64,000 nucleotides of DNA from Neurospora intermedia (lineage: Eukaryota; Ascomycota; Sordariomycetes; Sordariales; Sordariaceae). The position numbers and the translations under genes are program-made. Shown piece after piece: positions 21,003 to 33,035 of the stretch. The stretch covers positions 3,286,001 through 3,350,000 of the forward strand of contig BTPP01000006.1 in assembly GCA_037102815.1 (NCBI GenBank), in the 5' to 3' direction. A model generated the notes under the pieces. The model saw only the letters and a program-made list of their open reading frames with translations, was not told the DNA's origin and ran no database searches. Position 1 is the first letter of the stretch, and the number at the start of each line of letters is the position of its first letter.

Positions 21003-21995
21003 GGTCGATGTTGTTGCTGCGTTATGTGAAGCTTCTTGGGAGTCTCGATGGTACAGTCACAATTTGCTGTTGAGTTATCGGCTTCGAGAGTTCTCTCTGA
21101 GTGTCTGCAGCGAATTGACTGTCTGAACATGAGAAGTTGAGAAGCAGGACTGGATGATGAGGGTTATATGTCCTGTCTGTCATGCTTCTTTAGGTACGTA
21201 TCTGAACAGTTCTGGATTCTACCGTTGGATGTACAGGTGATGTCCTTCATGTTTCCTTTCATTCTCTTTGCCATCCTGTCCGCTTTCTTCCCTAGTGTTT
21301 CTTGGTGAACATTATCACGAACCGGGATCATGGCAACATTGATGGATGGAGAAAAGGATTAGGTTTGGAGAGGCTGCTTCTTGGGACCAGAAGAATCTTT
21401 AAGTGAGGATTACTGTTTTCAGGGAGGAAGATCAAAGGTTCACGGACCTGTATGCATTAGACACGGTGCTTTTGCTGATCCAAAGGCCCTCCTGGTTGAG
21501 TTGTCCGATGCTGAGTTAGACAAAAAAACTGATGTAAGCACATCAAAGAGGAATACCTCTGGCTACTTGGGGGGTGTTGTTACTTGTAGCGATAGTATGG
21601 CTGCTGTATCAAGTGGTACTTTTTCGCTCAACTTTCACCTCTGATCCCCGTTCAATGGACGTAATCCTCAATTGGTTCCGATCAGTGGTTTTTTTGTCTA
21701 TTGAAATTCATTGGATAAAGGCCATTTGGTCCCTCCTTCCTGAGCCACTCGAAAGAGGTACTAGTTCTAAGCCACACTTGCCCGGCGGCCTGTCATGCTT
21801 CAGCTGAGGCCCAACAGGTCACATGGAAATGGCTGCCCAACGAAGGAAACTGCAGCCCTGTTCCAGTTTTCTGTCAGAAGTTGACAACTTACGACCTTGA
21901 ATCATCACTTCTCAAAACTAGACCACAGCACTGTCGACAAACTTCTTTATTTCCGCTGTAAATTCGCTCTTCCCATCAACGATCGCCCGCCACCC
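21003..21995. other. intergenic between divergent MYND A and HET genes
   Basis: About 1 kb holding the promoters of paralogue A (minus) and the HET gene (plus). Only short ORFs without family features; no RNA gene or repeat is seen. Confidence 0.5.
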
Positions 21996-23807
21996 ATGGA
22001 GTCGTTCCAGCCCTCGGGCGCTTCCACTCATCGGCCTCTCCAGGGCAACGAAATCCGCGTCGTCACGCTCCACCCAGCTTCCTTTGACGACCCTGTCTTT
22101 TGCACTCTTGACCACGTCGCACTTGACGGGCCGCGAGACGACTATATTGCAATCTCATACACCTGGGGAGACCCGACGCAGACTAAAGACATCAACCTCA
22201 ACGGCCACTCCTACCCAGTCACGACCAACCTCCACTTGGCTCTGACTTATCTGCGCAAGAAGAACGAGCCACGCCGCTTATGGATCGACAGTCTCTGTAT
22301 CAACCAGCGAGATGTGGCCGAGCGGAATGCTCAGGTTCCTCGAATGCGGAATGTCTACGCCTTTGCCGCTATAGTGAATATCTGGCTCGGAGATTATGGC
22401 ATAGGGCTTGAGTATGATAAGTGGTTGTGGGAGAGGACATTCAACTCATTCATGTGGATGCATGAAAGAAATCTCCGCATGCCGACGGCAAATCGACACG
22501 TGGACATGTTACGCAAGAGGCCCTGGTTCCAGCGGATGTGGGTGATACAAGAGGTGGCTGTCAGGAACTGGGAAGAGGATGGCGAAAAAGTCAAGTTTCT
22601 TGTCGGGCACCTCCGCCTCACATGGTCCATGATGGGAATGATGTTTGGAGGTCTTCAGAGCCTCAAATCATCTCCGACCTTGTGCTATGACCCGAGGTCC
22701 TTGAGTCTCGAACGTATCGACCGGTCGAACGGGTGGTTCGAGATTCAGGCTGCGTGGGAAGCAGAGCACCGCGTGCGTGAGTCTTGTGCTCGGATGGAAA
22801 ACAAAATGTCGCAGCAGCTAGGCTACCTGCTGTCGAGGTTCGTCAAATTCAAGGTTACGGACCCGAGGGATCGGATCTACTCGCTTCTCGGACTGTTGCA
22901 TGGTCCGGAGAAGGTTCCGGATGACCTGGCACCTGATTATTCCAAGCCCGCGGATGAAGTATTCCTTACTTATGCCGCTTGGATGATGCAAGATGGCGGG
23001 TGTATCGATATACTGTCACTGAACTCTCGTCAACAAGTTGGACGAAGCTGCCCGTCGTGGGTACCAGACTTTTGTGGCGAAAAGCGTGATCTCTGGCAAA
23101 ATTTTGTGGACAGTCCTGTCAAGTTCCTCCATGAGAACAGGGTCTTGGAGATCGATGCCTTGACATTTGGGACGGTACATAGCGCTGGAAAGCGATGTGA
23201 CATACTGGTAAAGAGCCCGGACAATGACCTCTTTCAGCTTGTCCAGATTTGCAGGCAGTATTTACTTGACTGCAAGGTCTGGATGGACGGCCAAGCTACG
23301 GACTTGATACAGATCGGTGATTCTCCACGGACCAAACTCGGCAAGTACTTCGGGGAATCTCACACGTCTTATGTGCACACTCATAAGATCCCCATGAACG
23401 AGGATATAGTTCGTGATCTTGAACACCTTGACCTGGACGATACGCAAAAAGCCATTGACTCGGACCAAAGCCCGCCGGGTCTTTCCGCAATTCTTTACTC
23501 TGATTTCATCGCAGACGAGTTCGATGGATTCACGCCCTTCATATGTGACAATGGAAAGTTGGAGTTTTGCAACAACAAAGTGGATGTTCCAGAACATGGT
23601 GACGTTCTTTGTTTGCTGAGGGGGTCATCGAAGCAGTACATTCTACGACGGGCTCCGCCTGACTCATTGGGAGAATGGATCATGGTCGGAACAACATACA
23701 ATGCTGCTTTCAGGAGAGGTAAAAGATCTGAAGAGGAGGTCAACAGCGCCTACACTGAACTCTGGACAAAAAATGCGGACAAGATCTTTAAAGCGCTTAT
23801 TTGTTGA
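21996..23807 (+). CDS. HET-domain protein (heterokaryon incompatibility type)
   Basis: Protein with an N-terminal HET domain, the module linked to non-self recognition and programmed cell death after hyphal fusion in ascomycetes. From ATG 21996 it is 603 residues in one exon. The frame is open from 21897, but the extra 33 residues look like leader. The HET core is clear over roughly residues 40-150: YIAISYTWGDPT, VTTNLHLALTYLRKK, RRLWIDSLCINQRD, ERNAQVPRMRNVYAFA and WLGDYG. Later VTDPRDRIYSLLGLL and the C-terminal CDILVKSP and ILRRAPPDSLGEWIMVGT tracts are typical of stand-alone HET proteins. No partner domain (NACHT, WD40, prion-like tail) is visible. It lies between the two divergent MYND paralogues. 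Confidence 0.9.
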   Translation: MESFQPSGASTHRPLQGNEIRVVTLHPASFDDPVFCTLDHVALDGPRDDYIAISYTWGDPTQTKDINLNGHSYPVTTNLHLALTYLRKKNEPRRLWIDSLCINQRDVAERNAQVPRMRNVYAFAAIVNIWLGDYGIGLEYDKWLWERTFNSFMWMHERNLRMPTANRHVDMLRKRPWFQRMWVIQEVAVRNWEEDGEKVKFLVGHLRLTWSMMGMMFGGLQSLKSSPTLCYDPRSLSLERIDRSNGWFEIQAAWEAEHRVRESCARMENKMSQQLGYLLSRFVKFKVTDPRDRIYSLLGLLHGPEKVPDDLAPDYSKPADEVFLTYAAWMMQDGGCIDILSLNSRQQVGRSCPSWVPDFCGEKRDLWQNFVDSPVKFLHENRVLEIDALTFGTVHSAGKRCDILVKSPDNDLFQLVQICRQYLLDCKVWMDGQATDLIQIGDSPRTKLGKYFGESHTSYVHTHKIPMNEDIVRDLEHLDLDDTQKAIDSDQSPPGLSAILYSDFIADEFDGFTPFICDNGKLEFCNNKVDVPEHGDVLCLLRGSSKQYILRRAPPDSLGEWIMVGTTYNAAFRRGKRSEEEVNSAYTELWTKNADKIFKALIC

Positions 23808-24398
23808 CCTTGGTGCTCACCTTTGCTAGAGCGTACGCGACTAGAGCCTTTGAGCCAGGGACGGGCATAGAAGGCACAAACCGTCACCATAATACACTAC
23901 ACTTACCATACATGTATTCCATCATGATGTTGCACGCCAGGCCTAAATATCCCCACGTCATTCATGCCACGGCCAGCATCTTCTGCACCCAAGTGACCAA
24001 CTGCGCGAACCACATACGAGCTTCATTGCCATCTTTTGCTTCCAGGCATCTATACAACAGCATCACCCGTATCTCCTCAGCTCGTTGCCCAGCCAACATC
24101 ATTCAACCTTCCCAGGCCTTAGTCATACGTAGAGGTAATTTCCATCTGATCTTTCAGGAGTGCGCGCCCTTCACTCCCCTTCTTATCAGCTCTCCCATTC
24201 ACTCGGCTTCCTCCCATTCACCTGATCTCTTCCCAGTGACAGGCGTGCCACCCCCCACTTCTACCATAGCGCATACAAAATCCTCGACTTCAGATCGCTT
24301 CCTCAAATTTCTGTCCTTCTTCTCCAAACAAACACCACCCCCACAGAACTTTTCATCGACAACACAAGGGAGTATCATCTCGCCAGCATCCATCCAAG
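23808..24398. other. intergenic, leader of MYND gene B
   Basis: About 590 bp between the HET stop and the start of paralogue B. It is C-rich and pyrimidine-rich in its second half, as expected for a promoter/leader. No gene is seen. Confidence 0.5.
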
Positions 24399-27300
24399 AT
24401 GCTGACACCAAGCTGCCCCAACGTCACCCGCACGTTCTATCCGTTCGGCGACACCCCCGCGGTGTGTCTGACGGAGAACATCCCGCCGGACAAAAAGGGT
24501 GAAGGGAAGCCGGTAGACATCCTGCTTCTCGGGTCTGGCGACATACGAAATGTGTTCTTCACGACGCACATGGACAAAACCCGCCAGTTGGATATCACTT
24601 GTTGCGATGTCGATCGGTTGGTGATTGGTACGTTCCCTTCCTTCTCTCTATTCCACCCCTTCACATCTTCAACAGCTAGAGGTAAGAAGGCTAACTGTGT
24701 AATGATCTGTTGTCGCACAGCGCGCAACATCCTCCTGCTCACCCTGCTTATCGATCCTGACTTCAACATTAACCCCTCGTCTTCTTACTCGCCCGGCTTA
24801 CCTCACCCGCCGCCCACGTCGGATGACCTCTTTGCCATTTACTACCACCAACACCTCCCCGAAAACCTCGGCTGGCTCATTCGCTCGCAAGCCATGAGGC
24901 TGCGCCTTATCGGCTCAACAATGTCAACATGGAACGCAAGTCCCTACGGTCGTGGTCAGGAATTTCAACCCTATCCTTCTATGTCAAAGAGCAAACAGAA
25001 GAAAGGAAAGGGAAAACAGAACGCCAAAGACCCCATTGGAGATGCCAGCAACTCACGCAACCCCACAAGCGGCATCCGCTTCACGGACTCGGGCACTTTA
25101 AAGATGCTCACCAAAATCTGGGACGCCTGGTTCTGTCGACCCGATTCCGCTCAGCAGGAGGCTCTATCAGATGGCCTTTTCAAGCGTCTCGGCACCGCTG
25201 TGCTCAAAAGGGAGCAAGAAGAGGTGGGAGTCCCTTACACCGCTACAAGAACAGCGGCATGCTCGTTCAGGGCTGCGATGCCGGTAGGCTTGGAGGCGAC
25301 TTTCCATGCGACAGTGGCAAATGAGGATTTCTGGCGGTGGGGAGCAACGGGTTCAGAGGAGAGATATGACGAAGATGAGGATACAGACGAAAGCACGGAT
25401 ACCGATTCTGAGTTGGAGAACAACATAAAAAAGCAGAAGAAGGCAGACAAGGGAAAGGGGAAGGAAAAGGAGAGGGTGCCTTCGAATGAATCCAGAAAAC
25501 AGGCTCAGGAGAGACGGAAGAAGACGACAAAAAGAAGCACCGACACGCTCCAACGCCGAGTGATCAACCCCCTGTTCACCACCCCCTCCCCCGGCGTCCG
25601 CATCGATCATTCTTGCGACCCTCTCCAAGGCTTCCATCTCGCACCTGCCTACCTCCCCATTGTCGGCCAGCCACCTCCAGACGAAGGATTATCCCAACTG
25701 GAACGCCTCGAGGCGGTCGCCAAACAAGAATTTGCCGACTGGTGCAACTCCTTTCGCCGTGCGTGGCGCAAAGGCCGCATCACCCTCCGTTTCTTCATCG
25801 GCGATGCGCTCGCTTTTGCGCATACCCTCCAGCACCACAAGGCGGAAGACCTTGGGTATCCCATCGACACGACTTTTGGCAACTGGTATCGCTTCCGGGA
25901 TTCATTCGATCCTCTGATCCTCGACAGCGATGATTACCGCATAGTGCCGAGCGAGTCGAACAGGTCTCCAGCGCCTATATCCTTTCACGTCATTGATACT
26001 TCATCTCTGGCCGACGATCTCGGAGCACTTAACGTGCTCATCGCCGCCTCTCCCCTCCTTGAAAATCGACTGGAAGCAACACTGTACACCGAGCACACAC
26101 TTCCCCTGCCTCGGCCTTCCGACAGCAACGATGCGAGGCTGGGACCAAAGACACCCCAAGAGGTAGCAGACACTCTCCTCCATGGCGATCTCCTCACAAT
26201 GTCCCTCCTCCTTGGTCTGTCGCCAGTAGAATACTACACAAACACTTATCCCTCTCCTCCGCCACCCACTTTCTCTTCCCCTTATTCAACCTCTGCCCCA
26301 GCACCACCCTCTCCCGGAACGCCGAGTCCTCCCCCTCCTCCCCCTTTTGGTGCCTCCCCGGCGCCCACCTCAACCCCAACCACCACTCCAGCCACCGCTT
26401 CACAGTACTTCAACCAGCGCCTAACCTGGAAGCGGCCCGTCTACCACCACCCCACCGACGGCAGCGGCAGGGACTGGACCATCAGCGACAAGAACAACAT
26501 CTGGCCTGGCCCCAGTCCCGTTCTGCGTGAGCTAATGGAAGAGTTTGCGAGGGATTTCGAGGAATTCGAGAAGACGACAAGGGAGATTTTTGAGCATTTG
26601 AAGGCTCTGAAGGCAGAAGAGTGCGAAAACGAAGAGGAGGAGGATGATGACAAAGAGGTGGAACAGGGAAAAGGAAAAGGAAAAGGCAAGGCAAAGAAGA
26701 AAAAGAAACCTCAGAAGAAGAAGACCACCGCCAAGGCAGATATCCCGGATCATATACGCAACATCCCTCCGGAAATACGTGAGGAAATGCTTGATTCCAG
26801 GGCGTTTCAGCAAGCGGCATTCATGCTAAGGGACCTTGAGCTTCGGCGCGAATTCCGCAACCAGAAGGAGAGGTGGGAAAACATGCGGACGGAGATGCCA
26901 CTGCGCAAGATCCGGTTTCAAGCTGATGAGCTTGTGGAGTTTCTGCTGCAAGTTTACTCGAGGATGTATGAGTCGAGGTACTTGTTTGAGAGAAAAAACG
27001 GTGGCGATGGCGATGGCCCTGGTGACCCAGGTGCTGAAGGTAGTGCTCACAGGCATGGAGTGGGCTTCAGGTTGCTAAGTCCAAGGACATGCAATCGGGC
27101 GACTTTTGCGTCGCTTCTCAAGATTGTTCAGGAGCGAGTGGTCATCCTCGGCGATCCACTGCCAACCACTGATCCGTCTGAGGAAGAGTCCATCGGGCAG
27201 ATGGATTTCTCGGAATTTCTGGACGAAATCAAAAAGACGTCTTCTGAGCCCGACAGAGATTCGGTCAATGGAGAGATTAGCGAAATCCTTGCAGCGACCA

Positions 27301-30300
27301 TTGACGCCTGTCGTTCTTCTCCCGACCCATCCGCTTCCACCAACTCGGCGGCAGCAAGCGCAGACGGCGACGACGGCCATGGCGACAGTGCCACAACTTC
27401 CAACTCCTCCGACCGCGACGCCAACGTCAATCTCGAAAGGTCAGACCCATACGAGCCTTCCTCGTCCCCGGTTCCCAACCTCGTCCCCTGCTCTCACTTC
27501 TCGGACTCATCTGAGAGCGACTCAGAGTCATCTTCCGCATCCACTATCATCGCCCCCTCAGCCGCCACGTTCTCCCCGTTCTTCTCTTCATTGCCCTCGC
27601 GCCCGACCATTGCCTGGCACCATGCGATGGAAGTAATGATTGAATCCCTCAAGCACTCCCTTGTCAACTATGTCGAAACCCAAGGATCCTTCGATCAAGA
27701 GCTCTGCACCATCCTCCACCATTTCGGTGCCTACTCCTCGCCCGAGCACGCCATACCCGACCCCGACGCCCTGCTCAAACCGAGAGTGTACAACCCCGCC
27801 CACGAGGCAATTCATAGTGCCAGCAAGCACAACACGAGTCTCTACCAGTGGATCAACATTCCGAGCTCCCTCGCAGTTACTGTGCGGATCCCGCGACACT
27901 CACTCCTCACTTTGAAAACCATCATGTTGAGTTTGGAGACGGGTTTGAACATCTTGAGACCTGAGATAGTTGGTGGAGGAAGGGGCAGGGGAAAGATACC
28001 TGCACGATACGTCCCGGCTTTACAGGCTTGCATCCGCCCTACGCATGACCACGAAGATAAACCTGTCGCCAACTTGCCTGGCCACTTGTTTGCTTCTTTG
28101 CAGACGGGGTTTGGCCAGCTCGAGACTAAAGGACGGCGTTTCACTCCTCGATTTAGGCTCAACATCGAGACAGATCCCCTTGGGTGGGAGGGACAGAGCG
28201 ACCTGTTCGTCAGCTTCATGGTTCCTACCAGCATCTTGTTGATGGACGCAGTGACGGGGTTGGTGACCCTTGAAGTTGTGCCTACGATTGGCCCCGATGT
28301 TGCGGGGCGGAACGAACTTTCATTTATGGCATCAGGAACTCTGAAGATGAACCTGAAGGTCTTTGAGGCTAACTTGGGTTCCGGTTCGTCTGTGTTCATC
28401 AGTCAGCATATGCCAAACCAAAGCGGAGTGACGAGGATGTGCGGTTTAACGGAAGAGCCACAGGACTAGGAGCCCGTGCCTCCCGCGGTCAAGACGATGA
28501 TGACGGCCAAGCTAGATGAGAACCACCAACGCATCAGTTCTATCAGCACGCGAATTACCTTCCTCACCGACCGTCTCCTGGACAGACTGGAAAACAGGGA
28601 ATGCAAAATCCGCTCGGTGCCGGTCACCCCTTGCTCTTACCATCTCATCATTTCCAGAGACCCCACCGCTTCATTCTTCTCCCACGGCTCCAACTCCTCC
28701 CACTTGTGTCCCGTGATATTTCTTATCGACATTCCGCTCCCCACCAACCACGAAAAGCAAAAAATCCGCACTGGCCGGTCCAAAGGCTTCATCGACCTGG
28801 AAACTCCGATCGAACCCTTCGCTTGGAGGACCTTCTTCACCCCATCTTTCATGCACCCTGTCCATTTGGAGCAAAGCACTCAGAAACCCATGAACTGGTC
28901 CCTTCCATATCTGCATGCCTCCAATTCATCTTCTCTATCATCCCCCTCGTCGTCTTCCGGCAATCCTCTCGACACTCTTCCGCGCCTCTGCCAAAGTGGC
29001 CCTCTCATCGGCTGCCTCCCGGACCCTTCCCTCCACAGTACTAACCGCTTCTGCCTCTGGTGGTTGCAGCTACAAAACCACCACTACCAGTTCGCCCGGC
29101 GCGAAGCCACAATGCATTCGCATTTCTCTCAGATCGCTGACCCACTCCCGAAAAATGCTTCTCCCGAGGAAAAGGAGAAGCAGCTCAAGGAAAAAGACGA
29201 ACAGTTTGCTAACGCTCTAAATCGGTATCTCATAACATCCGGCGAGCATGCCAGGTTCGAGTTCAAGATCACCTTGTCCACGCTGTTTGACATGGCGGCC
29301 GGGATCCTGAGGCCGAAGTCAGACTGGAGGCACATAAATCCGAATATCATGTTGACGCCGGATACTGAATGTAGGAGCGTGTTCGCGCTGTGCGACTTTG
29401 CTCCCAGCCAGAAGTCTCCGGATTGCACTTGCCATGAGAATTGTCTTGATTGCGGCAAGGAGATGGGCAGCGGCACCGGCAGTAGTGTCAGTTGGAGCGA
29501 GGGTGCTGCCACTGGTAATCAATCTGAACATTCTAGACATGGGATGAGACGAATCGTCATCTTTATTGCGAAAGACGGCGTCTGTCTGGACTTGGCTCAT
29601 GGAACGGTGATACTGGATGCCGCTGTGCTGGTGATTACCAAGGAGTTGCGCCAGAGCTTGCCCAGATACTTGACAGGCGGGAGCATCGGCGACCCGATGC
29701 CTATTTATAATCAATCTGTCATGTCCCAGTCGATGAGAACTTGGAAAGAGGCTCTGCCTGCTTTTGCTGAGCGGTGTCGCGGCCATACATGGGAGCATGG
29801 ACCAACTTGTGAGTACAAGAAGAAGCAGAGGGCACCGGTGGCGAACCATGTGCAGTCTCGGAAGGATGATCCGGTGTTTTGCTCGTGCAGCATGGGTAAA
29901 CTGCCCAAGAGTTGGTCAGTGAGTGAAGACTATCCGATTCCACAATGGGAGGAGATCGGGCCGTATCTTGTTAGAGCGGCCATCAGCCTTCCGTTTGGAT
30001 GTCCAGGGCTTGGAGAACCGTATCAGCACCCGATGAGCTGGGATCCTCTTCTCTATCCCCATACTGGTCCAGTTACAGGTGTAACTCCTGGCGCTCCAGG
30101 TGCAGTTACAACTTCAGCAGCTGCAGCCCCGGGCAAAGCTCCCGTTTCGACTTCGACTTCGGCTCCGGCTACAACCGGCATGAGCCAGCCTCCATCTGTG
30201 AACAAGATCCAAGCCAACCCCACGAGGTCAGCTCCGGCCTCAGTTCCGACTCGAACGATAGCTCCAACTGGCACTCGCTCGACGTTGTCCGCGAAAGCAC

Positions 30301-30782
30301 TCGAGATACGGCCTCCGAAACCAGCCTCGACTTCAACTCCGGTTGCGGCTTCGACTGGCACTGGCTTAACTCAAGCCCAGGCCCAAGCTCTGGTGGCTAA
30401 AGCCGCTCGTTTGGCTCTGAATCCGAAGCGGCCTTTAACCTCTCGTCAAGCTTCTATCCAAGCCCCACCTCCTGCTAGCACCAAGTCAGCTTCAGTTAAT
30501 GCCAAACTTGGACCCGCCACGGCTACCACAAAGTCCACTATGAGATACAGATGTAATTTTTGCAACGAGCCAAAGAACCGAGAGAATGGAGGCGACTTGA
30601 ATCAGTGCTCCAAGTGCAAGGAAGCACGGTATTGTTCGAAGGAGTGTCAGGTGGCGGATTGGAAGAGGCACAAGAAGGAATGTGATCTTGGTGCTGGTGC
30701 TAGTGCTGGTGCTAATGCTGTGAGTGGCAAGGAGAAAGTGAAGGGAAACGAGAAGCAGAAGGACAAGAAGAATGGAAAGTAA
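24399..30782 (+). CDS. DUF4470-like/MYND protein B with in-frame UAG at codon 1326
   Basis: Larger paralogue of gene A. Exon 1 is 24399-24627 and exon 2 24721-30782, around a 93-bp intron (GTACGT...CAG). The intron is itself in frame without stops, and its position matches one in gene A. The DUF4470-like start (GDTPAVCLTENIPP; VDILLLGSGDIRNVFFT) is followed by RQLDITCCD shared with A. The middle has a Lys/Glu-rich low-complexity tract, a Pro-rich tract and a Ser/Asp-rich tract absent from A. The C-terminus carries a Thr/Ala/Pro-rich linker and a MYND finger (CNFCNE...CSKCKEARYCSKECQ...HKKEC). One TAG at 28467-28469 interrupts the frame, and coding continues unshifted for 771 codons to 30782. 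Full length would be 2096 residues; termination at the TAG would give 1325 without the MYND finger. Confidence 0.82.
28455..28482 (+). promoter_or_regulatory. hairpin holding in-frame UAG, second candidate A-to-I editing site
   Basis: The 10-nt arms GAGCCACAGG (28455-28464) and CCCGUGCCUC (28473-28482) pair at 8 of 10 positions (one C-C and one A-C mismatch). They close an 8-nt loop, ACUAGGAG. The in-frame UAG (28467-28469) lies in the loop with its A at loop position 4 after U. The fold is less perfect than in gene A but places the stop adenosine in the same kind of context. Thermodynamic folding was not computed. Confidence 0.45.
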
Positions 30783-32964
30783 GGGGCATCGCATATGTAA
30801 GATAATGTAATATTCGAGCCACACTGCCTGCTTGGTACCCTACGCAAATGGGTCCAGCGCTTCAGTTGTATGTGGCAGAGTATAGTCACCACTCTCTGAC
30901 GATCCTCGTAGATCTTTCAGCAGATGGTTGGTACTTAACTGAGCCATTACGGGAGATTTATGGCCAGTTTCGGTCCTCCCCTTCATAGTACAGCTCAAAA
31001 GTCAATGAAAGCTAGGCATCAAACAATCCCAAATGAAAATATGTGTCCCACTGTGACTGGTATACAAAAAGCAGAGATGAAGCCGATTTTTTTGTTTGGA
31101 GAGTCACTTGAGCACTTAAGTATTGGGCAACCAGTTCGAGAACACAGGCATTACTTCCACGAAGAGGCCACTGTAAAAGGGTAGGGCAATGTGAACGGAT
31201 TGTTTGGCAGAATCAGAGCGGGTGAAATCCTGGATAAGCGCGTAACTCGGATAACTCTTCAATGTCATGACAGAGTGAAACTTGAAACATCAAACATTGT
31301 AGCTGGGAAACGAGACAAACGAAGAGCGCAAGAATAACACACAGGCCGATATCATAAAATGTGTCAAAGGTAACAAGAGTCTCGTCAAGCCAACACAACA
31401 GGCGGGGGTCGTCAGGTGGCAGCCAGAGAACAAACAGTGCTTGAAGCACTGCAGTCAAGACGCTTTGTTAACAATGTCCGAGACGAGACCAGACTGGGAA
31501 GTGTGGTCTGACACATCAAGCAAAATGGAAAGACAACAGCACGTCCCGCGATGAGCCAATTACTGTATGCCAAACAATTGCCACGAGGAGACAGGAAGAG
31601 GAAATAACCGTAACGCCGAACGAAGCTTGCTCGCCTTCAGTCTCCAGCGACGACTCCAGCAGAGACTGAGACCTTGCAAACGAGGTACATTGTCTGTAAC
31701 AATGTTGATCGGCAGGGACGGACAAGCAGGGACGTGACTGATGATCGTTCTGATAGCTCCGGCCGTAGTACCCTTTTCTGGAGGAGGAGGAGACGGGCAT
31801 GGATAGTGTGGATGGTGTGGATGTTGTGGGTGGGTTCGGGCTATGTTTGGTTTTGGAACGTTGAAGCCGTCCGGTTCATGGCCCACCGTGACGAGAGTCT
31901 GTCACGAGACAATGAACAGAGGTCTGAAGCTTCACGCAGAGGATGGAGAATGTTGATGTTGCCTGGTGAGGATGATGAAAAGTGGATCCTGTTGAAATTC
32001 ATTCGACGGGAGTTCCAAGTGCTGGTGCCGCGGGGAAAAAAGTGACACTCGCAAACGACAGCGAGAAAAAGAAAGGAATTGGCCCACTCAGACATTGCAG
32101 TGGTTGGGGGTGTAAGTTTAGATAGCTCCCTAACCGAGCATGGTAGTGAACGCGGCAGAAGCTGTTAGGACCTTAGCCGAATTTGCATCTAGGTCTGGCA
32201 TCAAACAAAAGCCCCGCGCGAAAGGGACCATGCAGTTGCCAGTTGAGTTGCACTGATCCAGACCGAGAAGGTGCACACTGCCTTTCGTGTACACTACCTG
32301 CCAGCGCACCTTCCCGGTCTTAAACATTCGTGCATTGCTTGACGCCGAAGAGAACTGAAATGGCAAGTGGTATGTACACTATAAGTGAGGGGTTCGTCAA
32401 CTTCAAAAGGGTCGCCAACGAGGCAGGAACGTTGAGGCAATTTTTTTGGCTGCAGTCACGGCGGGTCCTGCTTGGTTTAAGTTGCCAACAAAGGTTCTCA
32501 ATCCCGCTTCCACTTCTGCTTCAGTTTCGTCGACTGGAGTTAGAACACCAACCGTAAGAATAGTAGCAGACATCCAATGGACCACGCAAACTCGGAGATG
32601 AGATGGTGATGTGAATGTGAAGTGGACCCCCCACGTCCCCCGCTTCGACAGGCACGCCAGGCACTGCAACTTCCACTGCCACCATCATGGCCTCCGTTTT
32701 CAAGTCTCTCCCCAGCTCCGTTCCCAGCCACCAGGCACTCAGTCCACGCAGTCTCTGGCACCCTCGACCTCGAACTCGTGTTCAACGCCGTTTTTTGTCG
32801 GCCGCGTGTGTTTTATCAGATCCGCCGAGCGTTCCTCCGCCCGCCCCTCGTCTCTTCGGCTTCTTACCCAAGTACCTTCGGCTCAAGAATACGTAATCTG
32901 GTGCCAAGGCCATCGCCAACCAAGGGCGTGTTTCGAATCCCAACCCAGAGGGGCAGAAAACTTT

Positions 32965-32973
32965 TTATCTGAT
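32965..32973 (-). promoter_or_regulatory. ATCWGATAA iron-GATA-factor type site
   Basis: TTATCTGAT on the plus strand, that is ATCAGATAA on minus. This is the extended GATA motif bound by fungal iron-responsive repressors (SRE/SreA/Sre1 family). It lies about 520 bp beyond the sidA stop. Confidence 0.5.
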
Positions 32974-33018
32974 CCGATCATCGGCCCCTTGCTCCATTTC
33001 CCGCATTTTTTCCCGCCC

Positions 33019-33035
33019 ATCTGATGATCTGATAA
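33019..33035 (+). promoter_or_regulatory. composite double GATA site, copy 1
   Basis: The 17-mer ATCTGATGATCTGATAA contains a full ATCTGATAA preceded by a near-match ATCTGATGA. The identical 17-mer occurs at 37312-37328. It lies 460 bp beyond the sidA stop. Confidence 0.6.

Noticed and set aside
16700-30782. RIP as the origin of the two TAG codons
   Set aside because: Not excluded, since RIP can turn CAG or TGG into TAG. But only one stop per gene, always TAG, and no other RIP-like stops in several kilobases make it less likely than editing. Kept as the main alternative.
32130-32703. Possible small minus-strand gene with a CATTTCAG acceptor near the downstream GATA sites
   Set aside because: No donor could be matched that gives a plausible coding exon, and neither piece has recognisable features.
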